Of a stretch of DNA of 64,000 nt, positions 50,554-59,509 are shown in pieces (the stretch's first letter is position 1; each line of letters opens with the position of its first letter). A model generated the notes under the pieces. The model did not search any database and had not been told where the DNA came from. It worked only from the letters and a program-made list of their open reading frames with translations. The stretch is from Nakamurella endophytica (GTDB taxonomy: Bacteria; Actinomycetota; Actinomycetes; Mycobacteriales; Nakamurellaceae), in NCBI RefSeq assembly GCF_014646215.1, contig NZ_BMNA01000006.1:1-64000 (forward strand), in the 5' to 3' direction. The position numbers and the translations under genes were made by a program.

Positions 50554-51627
50554 TCAGGCGTCCAGGTGCATGAGCAGCGCGCCGAGCACCTCGTCGGTCC
50601 GCTCGATGTGCGGGCTGTGCCCGGCGCCGGCGACGACCGTCTCGGTGTACACGCCGCCTCCGGAGCGGTAGGCGTCGAGCACCGAGCGGGTCTGCGCGAC
50701 CATCGGCTGCGCCGGGACCCGGTCCGCGCCCGGGTAGCCCGGGACCGCGCCGAGCGCCCCGAGGTGCGCCAGGTCGAACATCGACGTGTCCGAGACGATC
50801 TGGTCGAGCTCGCCGCGGAGCCACAGCAGCGGCGGCTTGGGCTCGACGTCGGTGACCGCCGACAGGTCCAGGTGCGTCGGCGCCATGGTGTTCAGCACGC
50901 CGCGGCGGCCGGGTGCGACCCCGGGCCAGGACGGCGACGTCGTCGAGTCCCCGGGGTAGTTGTCCTCGCCGACCGCGGTCGAGAGCATCGAGGCCAGGTA
51001 CAACTCCTCGTCGGCGCCGTCCCAGCCCGGCGCGACGTAGAAGGAGCGCAGCACCGTCAGCGGCGACGCCGCCGACGTGGTGCCGTCGTCACCCGTGCGC
51101 AGGCCCTCGACGAAGTCCGGGTTCACCGTGCCCGCGCCGGAGCCGGCACCGTCCGGTGCGATCAGCCGGCCGTCCACGCCGACCGTCCCGCCGAACCCGT
51201 ACGGCGACAGCGGGTTGATCAGGGTGGCGGTGCGCACGTCCGCCGGCCGGTCGCAGATCATCTGCAGCACCACGCCGCCGCCCATCGACCAGCCCAGCAG
51301 GTCGACCTGACCGAGGCCGAGCGCGTCGACGGCGGACCACACGTCGTCGGCGAAGTCGGACAGCCCCCGGGTCGCGTCCACCGGCAGCGTGTCGGTGCCG
51401 CCGAACCCGCGCAGGTCGACCGCGATGGGCCGGATCCGCGGCGCCTCGTGCTCCAGTCCCGCCATCAGCGGGAAGAAGAACGGCGACGACGAGACGTTGC
51501 CGTGCACCAGCACCAGGGGACGGCCGTCCACCCGGTCGGCCAGCTCCCGCACGCAGACGGTGAGCCGACCGGTGTCGATCGAGTTGACGGCGAAGTTCTC
51601 GAGGTGGTGCCGGCTGTGACGAGCCAC
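50554..51627 (-). CDS. Alpha/beta-fold hydrolase
   Basis: A 357-residue hydrolase. It has PLVLVHGNVSSSPFFFPLMAG (oxyanion region HGN), VDLRGFGGTD, LLGWSMGGGVVLQMI (nucleophile elbow G-W-S-M-G), LLWLRGELDQIVSD (acid) and VVAGAGHSPHIERTDEVL (His). The cap domain between about 150 and 260 is Asp/Gly-rich. The ester, epoxide or lactone substrate is unknown. It is divergent from pyrE. Confidence 0.9.
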   Translation of the reverse strand: MARHSRHHLENFAVNSIDTGRLTVCVRELADRVDGRPLVLVHGNVSSSPFFFPLMAGLEHEAPRIRPIAVDLRGFGGTDTLPVDATRGLSDFADDVWSAVDALGLGQVDLLGWSMGGGVVLQMICDRPADVRTATLINPLSPYGFGGTVGVDGRLIAPDGAGSGAGTVNPDFVEGLRTGDDGTTSAASPLTVLRSFYVAPGWDGADEELYLASMLSTAVGEDNYPGDSTTSPSWPGVAPGRRGVLNTMAPTHLDLSAVTDVEPKPPLLWLRGELDQIVSDTSMFDLAHLGALGAVPGYPGADRVPAQPMVAQTRSVLDAYRSGGGVYTETVVAGAGHSPHIERTDEVLGALLMHLDA

Positions 51628-51712
51628 GATCTGACCTTTCGGCGGGGACGTCCCGCGAGCATGCCACCGCCGCCGGGTCCGTACGGACCGGATCGGCCCA
51701 GGACCGCTGCAC

Positions 51713-51718
51713 TAGGGT
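51713..51718 (+). promoter_or_regulatory. -10 element of leaderless pyrE
   Basis: TAGGGT with a 7-nt spacer to the GTG at 51726. This argues against the GTG at 51717, which overlaps the element. Confidence 0.55.
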
Positions 51719-51725
51719 GACCCGG

Positions 51726-52310
51726 GTGAGCGGAGCGGAGCCCCCGGTGCAGGACGACCGGCCACCGGCGGTCGACGCCGCGGCCAAGGCGCGGCTGGCC
51801 GAGCTGGTCCGCGAGCTGGCGGTGGTGCACGGCCGGGTGGTGCTGGCCTCCGGCCGGGAGGCCGACTACTACATCGACGGCCGGCTGCCCAGCCTGCACC
51901 ACGAGGCGGCGCCGCTGATCGGCCGGTTGCTCCGCGAGCTGACGGCCGACTGGGACTACGACGCCGCCGGTGGATTGACCCTTGGCGCCGACCCGGTGGC
52001 CTCGGCCATCCTGCACGCGCCGGGTCGCCCCGTCGACGCCTTCGTGGTGCGCAAGCAGACCAAGGACCACGGGCTGCAGCGCCGCGTCGAGGGACCCGCC
52101 GTGCGGGGCCGCCGGGTCCTCGCCGTCGAGGACACCTCCACCACCGGCGGGTCGGTGCTGCAGGCCGTGGACGTGCTCCGCGAGGAGGGCGCCACGGTCG
52201 TCGGCGTCGCCACCGTCATCGACCGGGCCACCGGCGCGGCCGAGGCGATCCGGGGACGGGGCCTGCCGTACCGCCACCTGCTGGACATGGCGGACCTGGG
52301 GCTCGCCTGA
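51726..52310 (+). CDS. pyrE: Orotate phosphoribosyltransferase
   Basis: A 194-residue type I phosphoribosyltransferase of pyrimidine biosynthesis. Landmarks are LASGREADYYIDGRLPSLHHE, LTLGADPVASAI, VDAFVVRKQTKDHG (catalytic loop with K and the K/H pair) and the PRPP motif VLAVEDTSTTGGSVLQAV. It converts orotate and PRPP to OMP. The start at 51726 fits the -10 element. It is followed by a TrmH-type methyltransferase gene, a neighbourhood often seen in actinobacteria. Confidence 0.93.
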   Translation: MSGAEPPVQDDRPPAVDAAAKARLAELVRELAVVHGRVVLASGREADYYIDGRLPSLHHEAAPLIGRLLRELTADWDYDAAGGLTLGADPVASAILHAPGRPVDAFVVRKQTKDHGLQRRVEGPAVRGRRVLAVEDTSTTGGSVLQAVDVLREEGATVVGVATVIDRATGAAEAIRGRGLPYRHLLDMADLGLA

Positions 52311-52417
52311 CCGGCTCGGGAGCCGGGGCGCCGACCCCCGGCGACCACCGGGCCGGGACGGCCCGGACCGCCGACGCCGGCGCCGGGCCCACCGAGTGGG
52401 AGACCGGGCCCGCCGGC

Positions 52418-53023
52418 GTGGGCGTCGGGCCGCACCCGCAGCCGTGGCCGTCCGATCCCCGGCTCGACCCCGACCTGCTGGCGGCGGGGGACCGGCGCAA
52501 CGTGGTGGACGCCTACCGGTACTGGCGGCGGGAGGCCGTCGTCGCCGACCTGGACCGTCGCCGGCACCCGTTCGAGGTCGCGATCGAGAACTGGGGGCAC
52601 GACCACAACATCGGCACGGTGGTGCGCACGGCCAACGCGTTCGCCGCCGCCCGGGTGCACATCGTCGGCCGGCGGCGGTGGAACCGGCGCGGCGCCATGG
52701 TGACCGACCGGTACCAGCACCTCGAGCACCACGACGACACGGCGTCGCTGGTCGCGCACGCCCGGACCCACGAACTGGTCGTCGTCGCCGTCGACAACCT
52801 GCCGGGAGCCGCGCGGTTGGAGACGGCGGAGCTGCCCCGCCGGTCGCTGCTCCTCTTCGGCGCCGAGTCGACCGGGCTGACCGCCGAGGCGGCGGCCGCC
52901 GCCGACCTGGTGGTGGCCATCGCGCAGTGGGGGTCGACGCGGTCGGTGAACGCCGGCGTGGCCGCCGGCATCGCCATGCACGCCTGGATCCGGCGGCACG
53001 CCGACCTGGGCACGGCCTGGTGA
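52418..53023 (+). CDS. TrmH/SpoU-family RNA 2'-O-methyltransferase
   Basis: A SPOUT methyltransferase of 201 residues or slightly more. The three SpoU motifs are HDHNIGTVVRTANAFAA, LLLFGAESTGLTAEA and STRSVNAGVAAGIAMHAW, forming the knotted SAM site. The start at GTG 52418 is the first suitable codon. The same frame is open back to the pyrE stop, and TEWETGPAGVGVG just upstream looks protein-like, so a longer start using a rare codon is possible. It acts on tRNA or rRNA. The target nucleotide is unknown. Confidence 0.88.
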   Translation: MGVGPHPQPWPSDPRLDPDLLAAGDRRNVVDAYRYWRREAVVADLDRRRHPFEVAIENWGHDHNIGTVVRTANAFAAARVHIVGRRRWNRRGAMVTDRYQHLEHHDDTASLVAHARTHELVVVAVDNLPGAARLETAELPRRSLLLFGAESTGLTAEAAAAADLVVAIAQWGSTRSVNAGVAAGIAMHAWIRRHADLGTAW

Positions 53024-53135
53024 GCCGCCCGGTCACCGGCCGGTGACCGGCGGACGGCCACCCGCACGGCGGAGGCCGATCCGGTGGTGCCACGCCGTCC
53101 TGCCCGATGCGGCCCGTGACCATGGTGACTCTCGG

Positions 53136-53141
53136 TAGATT
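53136..53141 (+). promoter_or_regulatory. -10 element of leaderless small membrane protein gene
   Basis: TAGATT with a 7-nt spacer to the ATG at 53149. Confidence 0.5.
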
Positions 53142-53148
53142 GCCGGCC

Positions 53149-53418
53149 ATGAGCCTGGACTACTCGGCCGTCAAGGACGCCGCTCCCTGGGCGCTGGTCG
53201 CGGTGGCGGCGGTCGGCGTCGTGGTGGCAATCGTGATCAGGAAGATCGTCGGCAAGATCCTCACGCTGGTGCTGGCCGCCGCGCTCGTCTTCTTCGGCTG
53301 GCAGCAGCGGGACCGCGTCATGGACTGGGCGGGCAGCACGGCGAGCGGAGTCCGCTCGGGCGCCTGCGCGTCCCAGCCGAGCTTCTTCGGAGTGGACGTC
53401 AGCTTCCCGGGCTGCTGA
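53149..53418 (+). CDS. Small membrane protein, unknown function
   Basis: An 89-residue protein with a hydrophobic pair of helices (WALVAVAAVGVVVAIVI and ILTLVLAAALVFFGW) separated by RKIVGKI, and a short C-terminal region with three Cys (GACASQPSFFGVDVSFPGC). The tail probably faces outside and may form a disulfide. The start is ATG 53149, set by the leaderless promoter. ATG 53107 upstream is unlikely. No family is recognised. Confidence 0.65.
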   Translation: MSLDYSAVKDAAPWALVAVAAVGVVVAIVIRKIVGKILTLVLAAALVFFGWQQRDRVMDWAGSTASGVRSGACASQPSFFGVDVSFPGC

Positions 53419-53522
53419 CCGGGCCGCTCATCGGGTCGCGGACGGCGCTGCCCCGAGCGTGCCGGCGGGGAGCTGCTCGCCGTGGGCGCGGCGACCCGGG
53501 TCAGGGCGGTGTCAGGGCGGTG

Positions 53523-54176
53523 TTAGGGCCGGCCGGCGCGGCGCCGCTGCGCCATGTGCAGCAGCGCGGGCACCGCGGAGACCAGCACGACGATCACCAC
53601 GGCGGCGACGAAGATGACGTCGACGTTGTTCTTGACGAAGTCGATCTGGCCGAGGAAGTAGCCGGCCAGCGTCACCGCGGCCACCCACAGCAGACCGCCG
53701 ATCGCCGAGTAGACGGTGTAGATCCGCACGTTCATCCGGGACGCCCCGGCCATCACGGTCGCCACCGTCCGCACCACCGGCACGAACCGGGCCAGCACCA
53801 CGGTGACCTTGCCGTAGCGGTCGAAGAAGGCCTGCGACCGCTCGATGTACTCGGGCTTGAGGAACTTGGCGTCCGGCCGGCGGAACACGGCCGGCCCCAC
53901 CTTGTAGCCGATGGCGTAGCCGACCATGTTGCCCGCGAACGCCGCCACCCACAGCAGGGCGATGAACAGCACGAGGTTGATCCGCAGCGACCCCTCGGCG
54001 ACGAACAGCCCGGCGATGAACAGCAGCGTGTCGCCGGGCAGGAAGAAGCCGATGAGCAGGCCGCACTCGGCGAACAGGATCGCCATCACGACGACCACCG
54101 CCCACGAGCCGGTCGACTGGATCAGGTGGGACGGGTCCAGCCAGCCCGGGAGGATGGCCATCGAGGAGGTGGTCAC
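53523..54176 (-). CDS. DedA-family membrane protein
   Basis: A 217-residue DedA/SNARE-associated protein. It has FAECGLLIGFFLPGDTLLFIAG (family motif E-x-G-L-x-x-x-F-x-P-G-D), NMVGYAIGYKVG, FFDRYGKVTVVLARFVPVVRTVATVMAG (key part ARFVPVVRT) and a C-terminal helix. DedA proteins include undecaprenyl-phosphate flippases. GTG 54176 sits 7 nt after a -10 element on the minus strand, so it is the preferred start. Confidence 0.92.
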   Translation of the reverse strand: MTTSSMAILPGWLDPSHLIQSTGSWAVVVVMAILFAECGLLIGFFLPGDTLLFIAGLFVAEGSLRINLVLFIALLWVAAFAGNMVGYAIGYKVGPAVFRRPDAKFLKPEYIERSQAFFDRYGKVTVVLARFVPVVRTVATVMAGASRMNVRIYTVYSAIGGLLWVAAVTLAGYFLGQIDFVKNNVDVIFVAAVVIVVLVSAVPALLHMAQRRRAGRP

Positions 54177-54183
54177 CCCGCAG

Positions 54184-54189
54184 AGACTA
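54184..54189 (-). promoter_or_regulatory. -10 element of leaderless dedA-type gene
   Basis: TAGTCT on the minus strand, 7 nt before the GTG start at 54176. Confidence 0.5.
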
Positions 54190-54297
54190 CCGGCGCCGGG
54201 GCGAGCTGCCTGTGAGTTCACCCCGGTCGCGCTGCCCGTCTGTGCAGGTGGGAGACCTGCGTCACCCACCGGGCGGCGCCAGGGCGGCCCGCCACGC

Positions 54298-54303
54298 TAG
54301 CGT
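54298..54303 (+). promoter_or_regulatory. -10 element of leaderless FAD oxidase gene
   Basis: TAGCGT, 6 nt, then the ATG at 54310. Confidence 0.5.
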
Positions 54304-54309
54304 GCGTCC

Positions 54310-55743
54310 ATGGCCGCACCCGTGCTGCGCCCGCCGTCGACGCCCGCCGGTGCGGACCTGCCCGCCACGCTCCGGTCGGTCCTGCGACCGGACCAGGTGC
54401 TCACCGATCCCGACGTGACCCGCGGCTACGCCAGGGACATGGTGCCCACGGCTCCGTCCGGGCTGCCCCTGGCGGTGGTGTTCCCGGAGAGCACGGCGGA
54501 CGTGGTGGCCGTGGTCCGGCGGTGCGCGGCAGCCGGTGTGCCGATCGTCCCGCGCGGTGCCGGGTCCGGTCTGACCGGCGCGGCCAACGCCGTCGACGGA
54601 GCGGTGTCGCTGGTGATGACCCGGATGAACCGCATCCTGGAGATCGACGAAGGCAACCGGCTGGCGGTGGTGCAGCCCGGCGTCGTCAACCGCGCGCTGC
54701 GGACCGCGGTCGAGGCCCGCGGGTTGTTCTACGCGCCGGACCCGTCCTCCTACGACTGGTGCACCGTGGGCGGCAACCTGTCGACGAACGCCGGCGGGCT
54801 GTGCTGCGTGAAGTACGGGGTGACCACCGACGCCGTGCTCGGGCTGGAGGTCGTGCTGGCCTCCGGCGAGGTGCTCCGCACCGGTCGCCGGACGGTCAAG
54901 GGCGTGGCGGGGTACGACCTGACCCGGCTGCTCGTCGGGTCGGAGGGCACCCTCGCTGTGATCACCGAGGCCACCGTGCAGCTGCGGCCGCTGCCAGCGG
55001 CGCCGTGCACCCTGGTGGCCGCCTTCGACTCGGCCGAGGCGGCCGGCGCCGCGGTCAGCGGGGCCATCCGCGCCGGGCTGGTGCCGAGCCTGCTCGAGAT
55101 CATGGACGCCACCTCGATCCGGGCGGTCGAGCGGCACACCGGCGTCGAGCTGCTCGGTCCCGGCGCCGACACCCCGGCCGCCCTGCTGCTGGGTCAGTCG
55201 GACGCGGGCGGCGCCGTCGGGCTGTCCGAGATGGAGCGGTTGGAGCAGGTGTGCCAGGACAGCGGCGCCACCTTCAGCTACGTCACCGCCGACCTGGCGG
55301 AGGGACGGATGCTGCTGCAGGCGCGCCGGGACGTGCTCACCGCGCTGGAGACCGTGGGCACCTGGCTGACCGACGACGTGTGCGTGCCCCGCACCCGCAT
55401 CGCCGAGCTGATCGCAGACTGCGAACGCATCGCCGCGCGGGAGGGCGTGACCATCGCCGTGGTCGGGCACGCCGGTGACGGCAACATGCACCCGACGGTG
55501 GTCTACGACGCGGCGGACGCCGAACAGGCCGCCGCCGCGGAGCGGGCGTTCGGCGCCATGCTGGACGCCGGCCGGGCGCTCGGCGGCACGGTGACGGGGG
55601 AGCACGGGGTCGGCCGCATCAAGCAGCCGTACCTGGCCGCCGAGATCGGCCCGGTCGGGCTCGCCGTGCACCGCGCGGTCAAGCGTGCGCTGGACCCGGA
55701 CGGGTTGTTCAATCCCGGGTCGATGTTCTCCCTCGTCGACTGA
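54310..55743 (+). CDS. GlcD-type FAD-linked oxidase
   Basis: A 477-residue flavoprotein of the vanillyl-alcohol-oxidase fold, close to glycolate oxidase GlcD and D-lactate dehydrogenases. The FAD site has PIVPRGAGSGLTGAANAVDG and YDWCTVGGNLSTNAGGLCCVKYG; the later parts are KGVAGYDLTRLLVGSEGTLAVI, VVGHAGDGNMHPTVVYD (active-site His) and GTVTGEHGVGRIKQPYL. No GlcE/GlcF partners are adjacent, so a stand-alone 2-hydroxyacid dehydrogenase is likely. The promoter is leaderless. Confidence 0.92.
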   Translation: MAAPVLRPPSTPAGADLPATLRSVLRPDQVLTDPDVTRGYARDMVPTAPSGLPLAVVFPESTADVVAVVRRCAAAGVPIVPRGAGSGLTGAANAVDGAVSLVMTRMNRILEIDEGNRLAVVQPGVVNRALRTAVEARGLFYAPDPSSYDWCTVGGNLSTNAGGLCCVKYGVTTDAVLGLEVVLASGEVLRTGRRTVKGVAGYDLTRLLVGSEGTLAVITEATVQLRPLPAAPCTLVAAFDSAEAAGAAVSGAIRAGLVPSLLEIMDATSIRAVERHTGVELLGPGADTPAALLLGQSDAGGAVGLSEMERLEQVCQDSGATFSYVTADLAEGRMLLQARRDVLTALETVGTWLTDDVCVPRTRIAELIADCERIAAREGVTIAVVGHAGDGNMHPTVVYDAADAEQAAAAERAFGAMLDAGRALGGTVTGEHGVGRIKQPYLAAEIGPVGLAVHRAVKRALDPDGLFNPGSMFSLVD

Positions 55744-55932
55744 CCCGTACGACGCCGACCGGCGCACGGGCGCTGCACGACGCCGCACGACGTGGCACGG
55801 CACGACGGGCACGACGCGGGCCGGCCCCAGCCCGACTCCCGCCGGAACCGGCCAGCGCCGAACGGAACCGGCTGGCCCCGACCGGGCGCCGGCCTGCCGG
55901 GGCCGGCCTGCCGGGGGCGTCCTGCCGGGGGC

Positions 55933-55953
55933 GCGGGTCCTGCACGGACCCGC
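55933..55953. terminator. Hairpin between FAD oxidase and Mn catalase genes
   Basis: GCGGGTCC-TGCAC-GGACCCGC, a perfect 8-bp stem 14 bp from the catalase stop, serves convergent genes. The rest of the 223-bp gap has CCTGCCGGGG-type repeats and no gene. Confidence 0.55.
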
Positions 55954-55966
55954 AGCCCCTGGCGGA

Positions 55967-56848
55967 TTACTCCCGGTTCAGCTTGTCCTGGATGACCCCG
56001 GCGACCTTCTCCACCACGTTCGGCAGCTCGGTCGTCCCGTAGAACCGGGAGTCCGGGTGCGTGGGCGGCGGCATCGGCACCCCTGCCGGCGGCTCGGCGA
56101 CGTAGCTGAACTCGCCCTTGCCGTCGATCGACGGGCCGCTGGCCCACCGTCCGTCACCGGCTTGGCCGCCGTCGGAGAAGTTGATGTACTGGTAGGACAC
56201 GTCGGTGTCCTCCTGCGACTGCGGGAAGTTGCTCGGCACGGGCAGGCTCTCCACGCCGGACTCCTTGAGGTCCTCGATCGCCGCGAGCCACTGGTTCTGG
56301 TGCATGGTGTCCCGGGCGATTAGGAACTTCAGCAGGTCACGGACGCCGTGGTCGTCCGTCATGTGGTACAGCCGGACGGCCTGCACGCGGCCCTGCATCT
56401 CGGCGTTGGCGTTGGCGTGGAAGTCGGCCATCAGGTTGCCGCTGGCCGTGATGTAGCTGCCCTGCCACGGGTTGCCCATGCTGTCCACCGGGCGGGCGCC
56501 GGCACCGGCGACGATGGCGTGCTGGATGTCCGTCCCGCCGACGACCGCGGCCACCGTCGGGTCCGACTGCACCGCATCGGAGGTGATGCCCAGCGGTGCC
56601 TTCTCGAGCAGCTGCGCGATCATGGTCGCCAGCATCTCGACGTGCCCGAACTCCTCGGCGCCGATGCCGAAGACCATGTCGCGGTACTTGCCGGGGATGT
56701 GCATGTTCCAGGCCTGGAAGGCGTACTGCATGGCCACGGAGATCTCGCCGTACTGGCCGCCCAGCACCTCCTGCAGCTTGCGGGCGTACACGGCGTCGGG
56801 CTTGCTCGGCTTGACCTTGTGCTGCAGTTCCTGACGGTGGAGGAACAT
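55967..56848 (-). CDS. Manganese catalase
   Basis: A 293-residue ferritin-like dimanganese catalase that breaks down hydrogen peroxide. Ligand motifs are GGQYGEISVAMQYAFQAWN (first Glu), IGAEEFGHVEMLATMI (Glu and His), NANAEMQGRVQAVRLY (Glu) and ARDTMHQNQWLAAIEDL (His). The start MFLHRQELQHKV is the family's usual beginning and has GAGGAGG as its ribosome binding site. The C-terminal GEFSYVAEPPAGVPMPP extension is typical. It is a single gene in this window. Confidence 0.93.
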   Translation of the reverse strand: MFLHRQELQHKVKPSKPDAVYARKLQEVLGGQYGEISVAMQYAFQAWNMHIPGKYRDMVFGIGAEEFGHVEMLATMIAQLLEKAPLGITSDAVQSDPTVAAVVGGTDIQHAIVAGAGARPVDSMGNPWQGSYITASGNLMADFHANANAEMQGRVQAVRLYHMTDDHGVRDLLKFLIARDTMHQNQWLAAIEDLKESGVESLPVPSNFPQSQEDTDVSYQYINFSDGGQAGDGRWASGPSIDGKGEFSYVAEPPAGVPMPPPTHPDSRFYGTTELPNVVEKVAGVIQDKLNRE

Positions 56849-57091
56849 CGGCAACGCCTCCTCGAGGTGGAACTCCTGGATGCTGACAGTCCCGTTCCCG
56901 GGCTGCGCGAGCCGAAAACCGGCGACGGCGGAACGGTTCTCGTCTACAGCGCTGTCGTCGCCGGCGGTCCGTGTTGCGTCGGGGTTCGGCGGCGGTTCCG
57001 CCCGCCCGGCCGCGTCGGACCGCCGCCGCGCCCGCGGAACCCGCACGATGGGACCGGGCCGGGACGACCGGTCCGACGGCGAGAGGGAGCG

Positions 57092-59485
57092 ATGCGGTCA
57101 CGGGACATCGACGCGGCGGCGATCCGGCGGACGGCCGCCGGACTGCTGTCCTCGTTCTGGTCCCGGCCGCGGGTCCGGCGCCCGCTCGACCTGGCCAGGC
57201 TGCTGCTGGCCCTGGCCGGTCTGGTGGTCCTGGCGACCGTGGTGGTCCTGGCCGGAGCGGGCATGCCGGACCCGACCGCCCTGGTGCCCGCGGTCCCGGC
57301 CAGGACCCTGACCCGCAGGGCGATCTCTCTGGTCAACGCGGCGTCCTCGCTGGCGATCCTCGGGATCCTCGCGGTCGTCGCACTGCGCGCCCTGCGGTTC
57401 CGCCGGTTCGCCGTCACCTCGGCGCTGCTGTCCTGCGGGCTCGGCGTCCTCGCCGGCTGGCTGCTCCCGGAGGGCGTGCGGCTGCTCGCCGGCCACGCCT
57501 CGGCACAGGTCCTGATCGGGCCGCCGGTCCAGTCGGCCGGCATCCCGGTGACGGCCGCCATCGCCCTCTTCGTGGGGGCGGACCTGCAACGGCGGCGCTG
57601 GTGGCTGGTCAGCCGGCTGGCCGTGGCCGTCGTGGTCGGCTGCTCGCTGCTGCTCGGCAGCCTCACCGTGCCCAGTGCGGCCTACGCCGTCCTGGTCGGG
57701 ATCTGCGCCGGGCTGGCCGTGCGGGTGTCCCTCGGGGTCGTGCCGGCACGGCCGTCCGAGCTGGCGATCCGCACGGTGCTGGAGCGCGGCGGGCTGCCGG
57801 TCACCTCGTTCCAGCCGCACGACGACGCCGCGGGCCGGATCACCTACCTGGCCGCCGACGGCACCGGCCGGACGCTGGTGGTGACGGTCATCGACCCGGA
57901 CCGGCGCGGGGTGCCGCTGGCGCGCCGGGCCGGCCGGGTGGTCCGGCTGCGCGCCGCCGTCGTCGGGCATCCGGCGCTGTCGCTGCGCGGACAGCTGGAG
58001 CGCCGGGCGCTGACCACCTCGCTGACCACTGCCGCCGGGGTCACCGCGCCGCAGGTGCTGGCGCTGCTGTCGGCGGGACGGGCGCTGGTGCTGGTCGAGC
58101 AGCCGATCGGCGGCGAACCGCTGCGCGCGGCCGCCGACGGCGCCGTCCCGTCGGACCTGGGCCCGGCCTTCGCGGCCCTGCGCCGGCTGCACGGCACCGC
58201 CGTGGCGCACGGCGCGCTGAGCGCCGAGACGGTGCTCGTGCAGCCCGACGGCGGCGTCGGCTTCGCGGACTTCACGCTCGCCCAACCGGCGGCCACCGAG
58301 CTGCAGCGGGAGCTCGACGTCGTCGCGCTGCTGGTCGCCGCGGCGGTCGTCGTCGGGGTGGCGCCGGCCGTGGCCGGGCTGCGGTCCGGGTACCTGTCCG
58401 ACGCCGTCGCCGAGGCCCGGCTGTCCGCGCTGCTCCAGCCTCTCGTGCTGCCCCGGCCGACCCGGCGGGCCCTGCGCGGCACGTCCGTGCTGGCGGACCT
58501 GCGGGCCGCGCTGGCCCACCCGGCCGTGGCCCGGGCCGCCGGGCGCCCGCCGCGGCTGGAGCGGCTGCGCCCGCGGACCGTGGTCAGCGTCGTCGGCGGC
58601 ACGGTGGCCGCGTACGTCCTGGCCACCCAGCTCTCCCACGTCAACCTGGCGCAGGTCTTCGCCCACGCCCGCCTGGGCTGGCTGGGCGCGGCGGTGCTCG
58701 CCTCGGCGGTGACCTACGTCGGTGCGGCGCTGGCGCTGCACGCGTTCGTGCTGGTCCGGCTTCCGCTCGGCCGGACCACACTCGTCCAGCTGGCGTCGTC
58801 GTTCCTCGCCCTGGTCACCCCGCCGACCGTCGGCCACGTCGGCCTGAACATCCGCTACCTGCAGCGCAGCGGGGTGCCCGCCGCCACCGCCGCCGCGGAC
58901 GTGGCGGTCAAGGAGGCGGTCACCGTCGCCGTGACCGTGCCGGTGCTGCTGGTCTGCGGCTGGCTGAGCGGGGTGTCCGGGTCCCGGCTGTCCTTGCTGC
59001 CCAGCGGCGACGTGCTGGTGGTGCTGGCGGCGACCGCCGCCGCGGTCGCCGTCGTCGCCGTGCTGCCGCCCACCCGGCGCCTGGCCTGGCGCCGGTTGCA
59101 GCCGCTGGTCCGGCAGACCGTGCCCCAGCTGGTGGCGGCGCTGAGCAGCCCGCGCCGGCTGGTGCTGGCGGTCACCGGGGTGCTCGTGCTGGACGCCGGG
59201 TACGTGCTGGCCCTCGGCGCCTCGTTGCGCGCCTTCTCCGCCGAGTTGCCCATCACCGTGCTGGTGGTGGTCTACCTGGCGGCATCGGCCATCGGGTCGG
59301 CCGCACCCACCCCCGGCGGCCTCGGCGCCGTCGAGGCGGCGCTGGTCGGCGGGCTGACGGCCACCGGCATCCCGGTCGCCATCGCCATCCCGGCGGTGCT
59401 GGTGTTCCGGGCGGCGACCTTCTGGCTGCCCGCGCCGCTGGGCTGGGGGGCGTTCGTCCTGCTGCAGCGGCGCGGCCGCATCTGA
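57092..59485 (+). CDS. Flippase-like (AglD/UPF0104) membrane protein with kinase-like domain
   Basis: A 797-residue protein. The N-terminal 230 residues contain about six hydrophobic helices. Residues 235-450 look like a kinase-fold domain (RALVLVEQPIGGEPL hinge, LRRLHGTAVAHGALSAETVLV, GVGFADFTLAQP), with HG replacing HRD and ADF replacing DFG, so it is probably a pseudokinase. The C-terminal 300 residues form the LPG-synthase/AglD-type transmembrane domain (FLALVTPPTVGHVGLNIRYLQ, VKEAVTVAVTVP, SAAPTPGGLGAVEAALVGGL). It is probably a lipid-linked substrate flippase or regulator. The ATG follows a GAGAGGGA ribosome binding site. Confidence 0.85.
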   Translation: MRSRDIDAAAIRRTAAGLLSSFWSRPRVRRPLDLARLLLALAGLVVLATVVVLAGAGMPDPTALVPAVPARTLTRRAISLVNAASSLAILGILAVVALRALRFRRFAVTSALLSCGLGVLAGWLLPEGVRLLAGHASAQVLIGPPVQSAGIPVTAAIALFVGADLQRRRWWLVSRLAVAVVVGCSLLLGSLTVPSAAYAVLVGICAGLAVRVSLGVVPARPSELAIRTVLERGGLPVTSFQPHDDAAGRITYLAADGTGRTLVVTVIDPDRRGVPLARRAGRVVRLRAAVVGHPALSLRGQLERRALTTSLTTAAGVTAPQVLALLSAGRALVLVEQPIGGEPLRAAADGAVPSDLGPAFAALRRLHGTAVAHGALSAETVLVQPDGGVGFADFTLAQPAATELQRELDVVALLVAAAVVVGVAPAVAGLRSGYLSDAVAEARLSALLQPLVLPRPTRRALRGTSVLADLRAALAHPAVARAAGRPPRLERLRPRTVVSVVGGTVAAYVLATQLSHVNLAQVFAHARLGWLGAAVLASAVTYVGAALALHAFVLVRLPLGRTTLVQLASSFLALVTPPTVGHVGLNIRYLQRSGVPAATAAADVAVKEAVTVAVTVPVLLVCGWLSGVSGSRLSLLPSGDVLVVLAATAAAVAVVAVLPPTRRLAWRRLQPLVRQTVPQLVAALSSPRRLVLAVTGVLVLDAGYVLALGASLRAFSAELPITVLVVVYLAASAIGSAAPTPGGLGAVEAALVGGLTATGIPVAIAIPAVLVFRAATFWLPAPLGWGAFVLLQRRGRI

Positions 59486-59509
59486 CCGCGCCGGCCGCGG
59501 CGTGGCGGA

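Noticed and set aside
52311-52326. Hairpin CCGGCTC-GG-GAGCCGG after pyrE as a terminator
   Set aside because: The loop would be only 2 nt, or 4 nt with a shorter stem. The downstream gene probably shares the transcript, so evidence for termination is weak.
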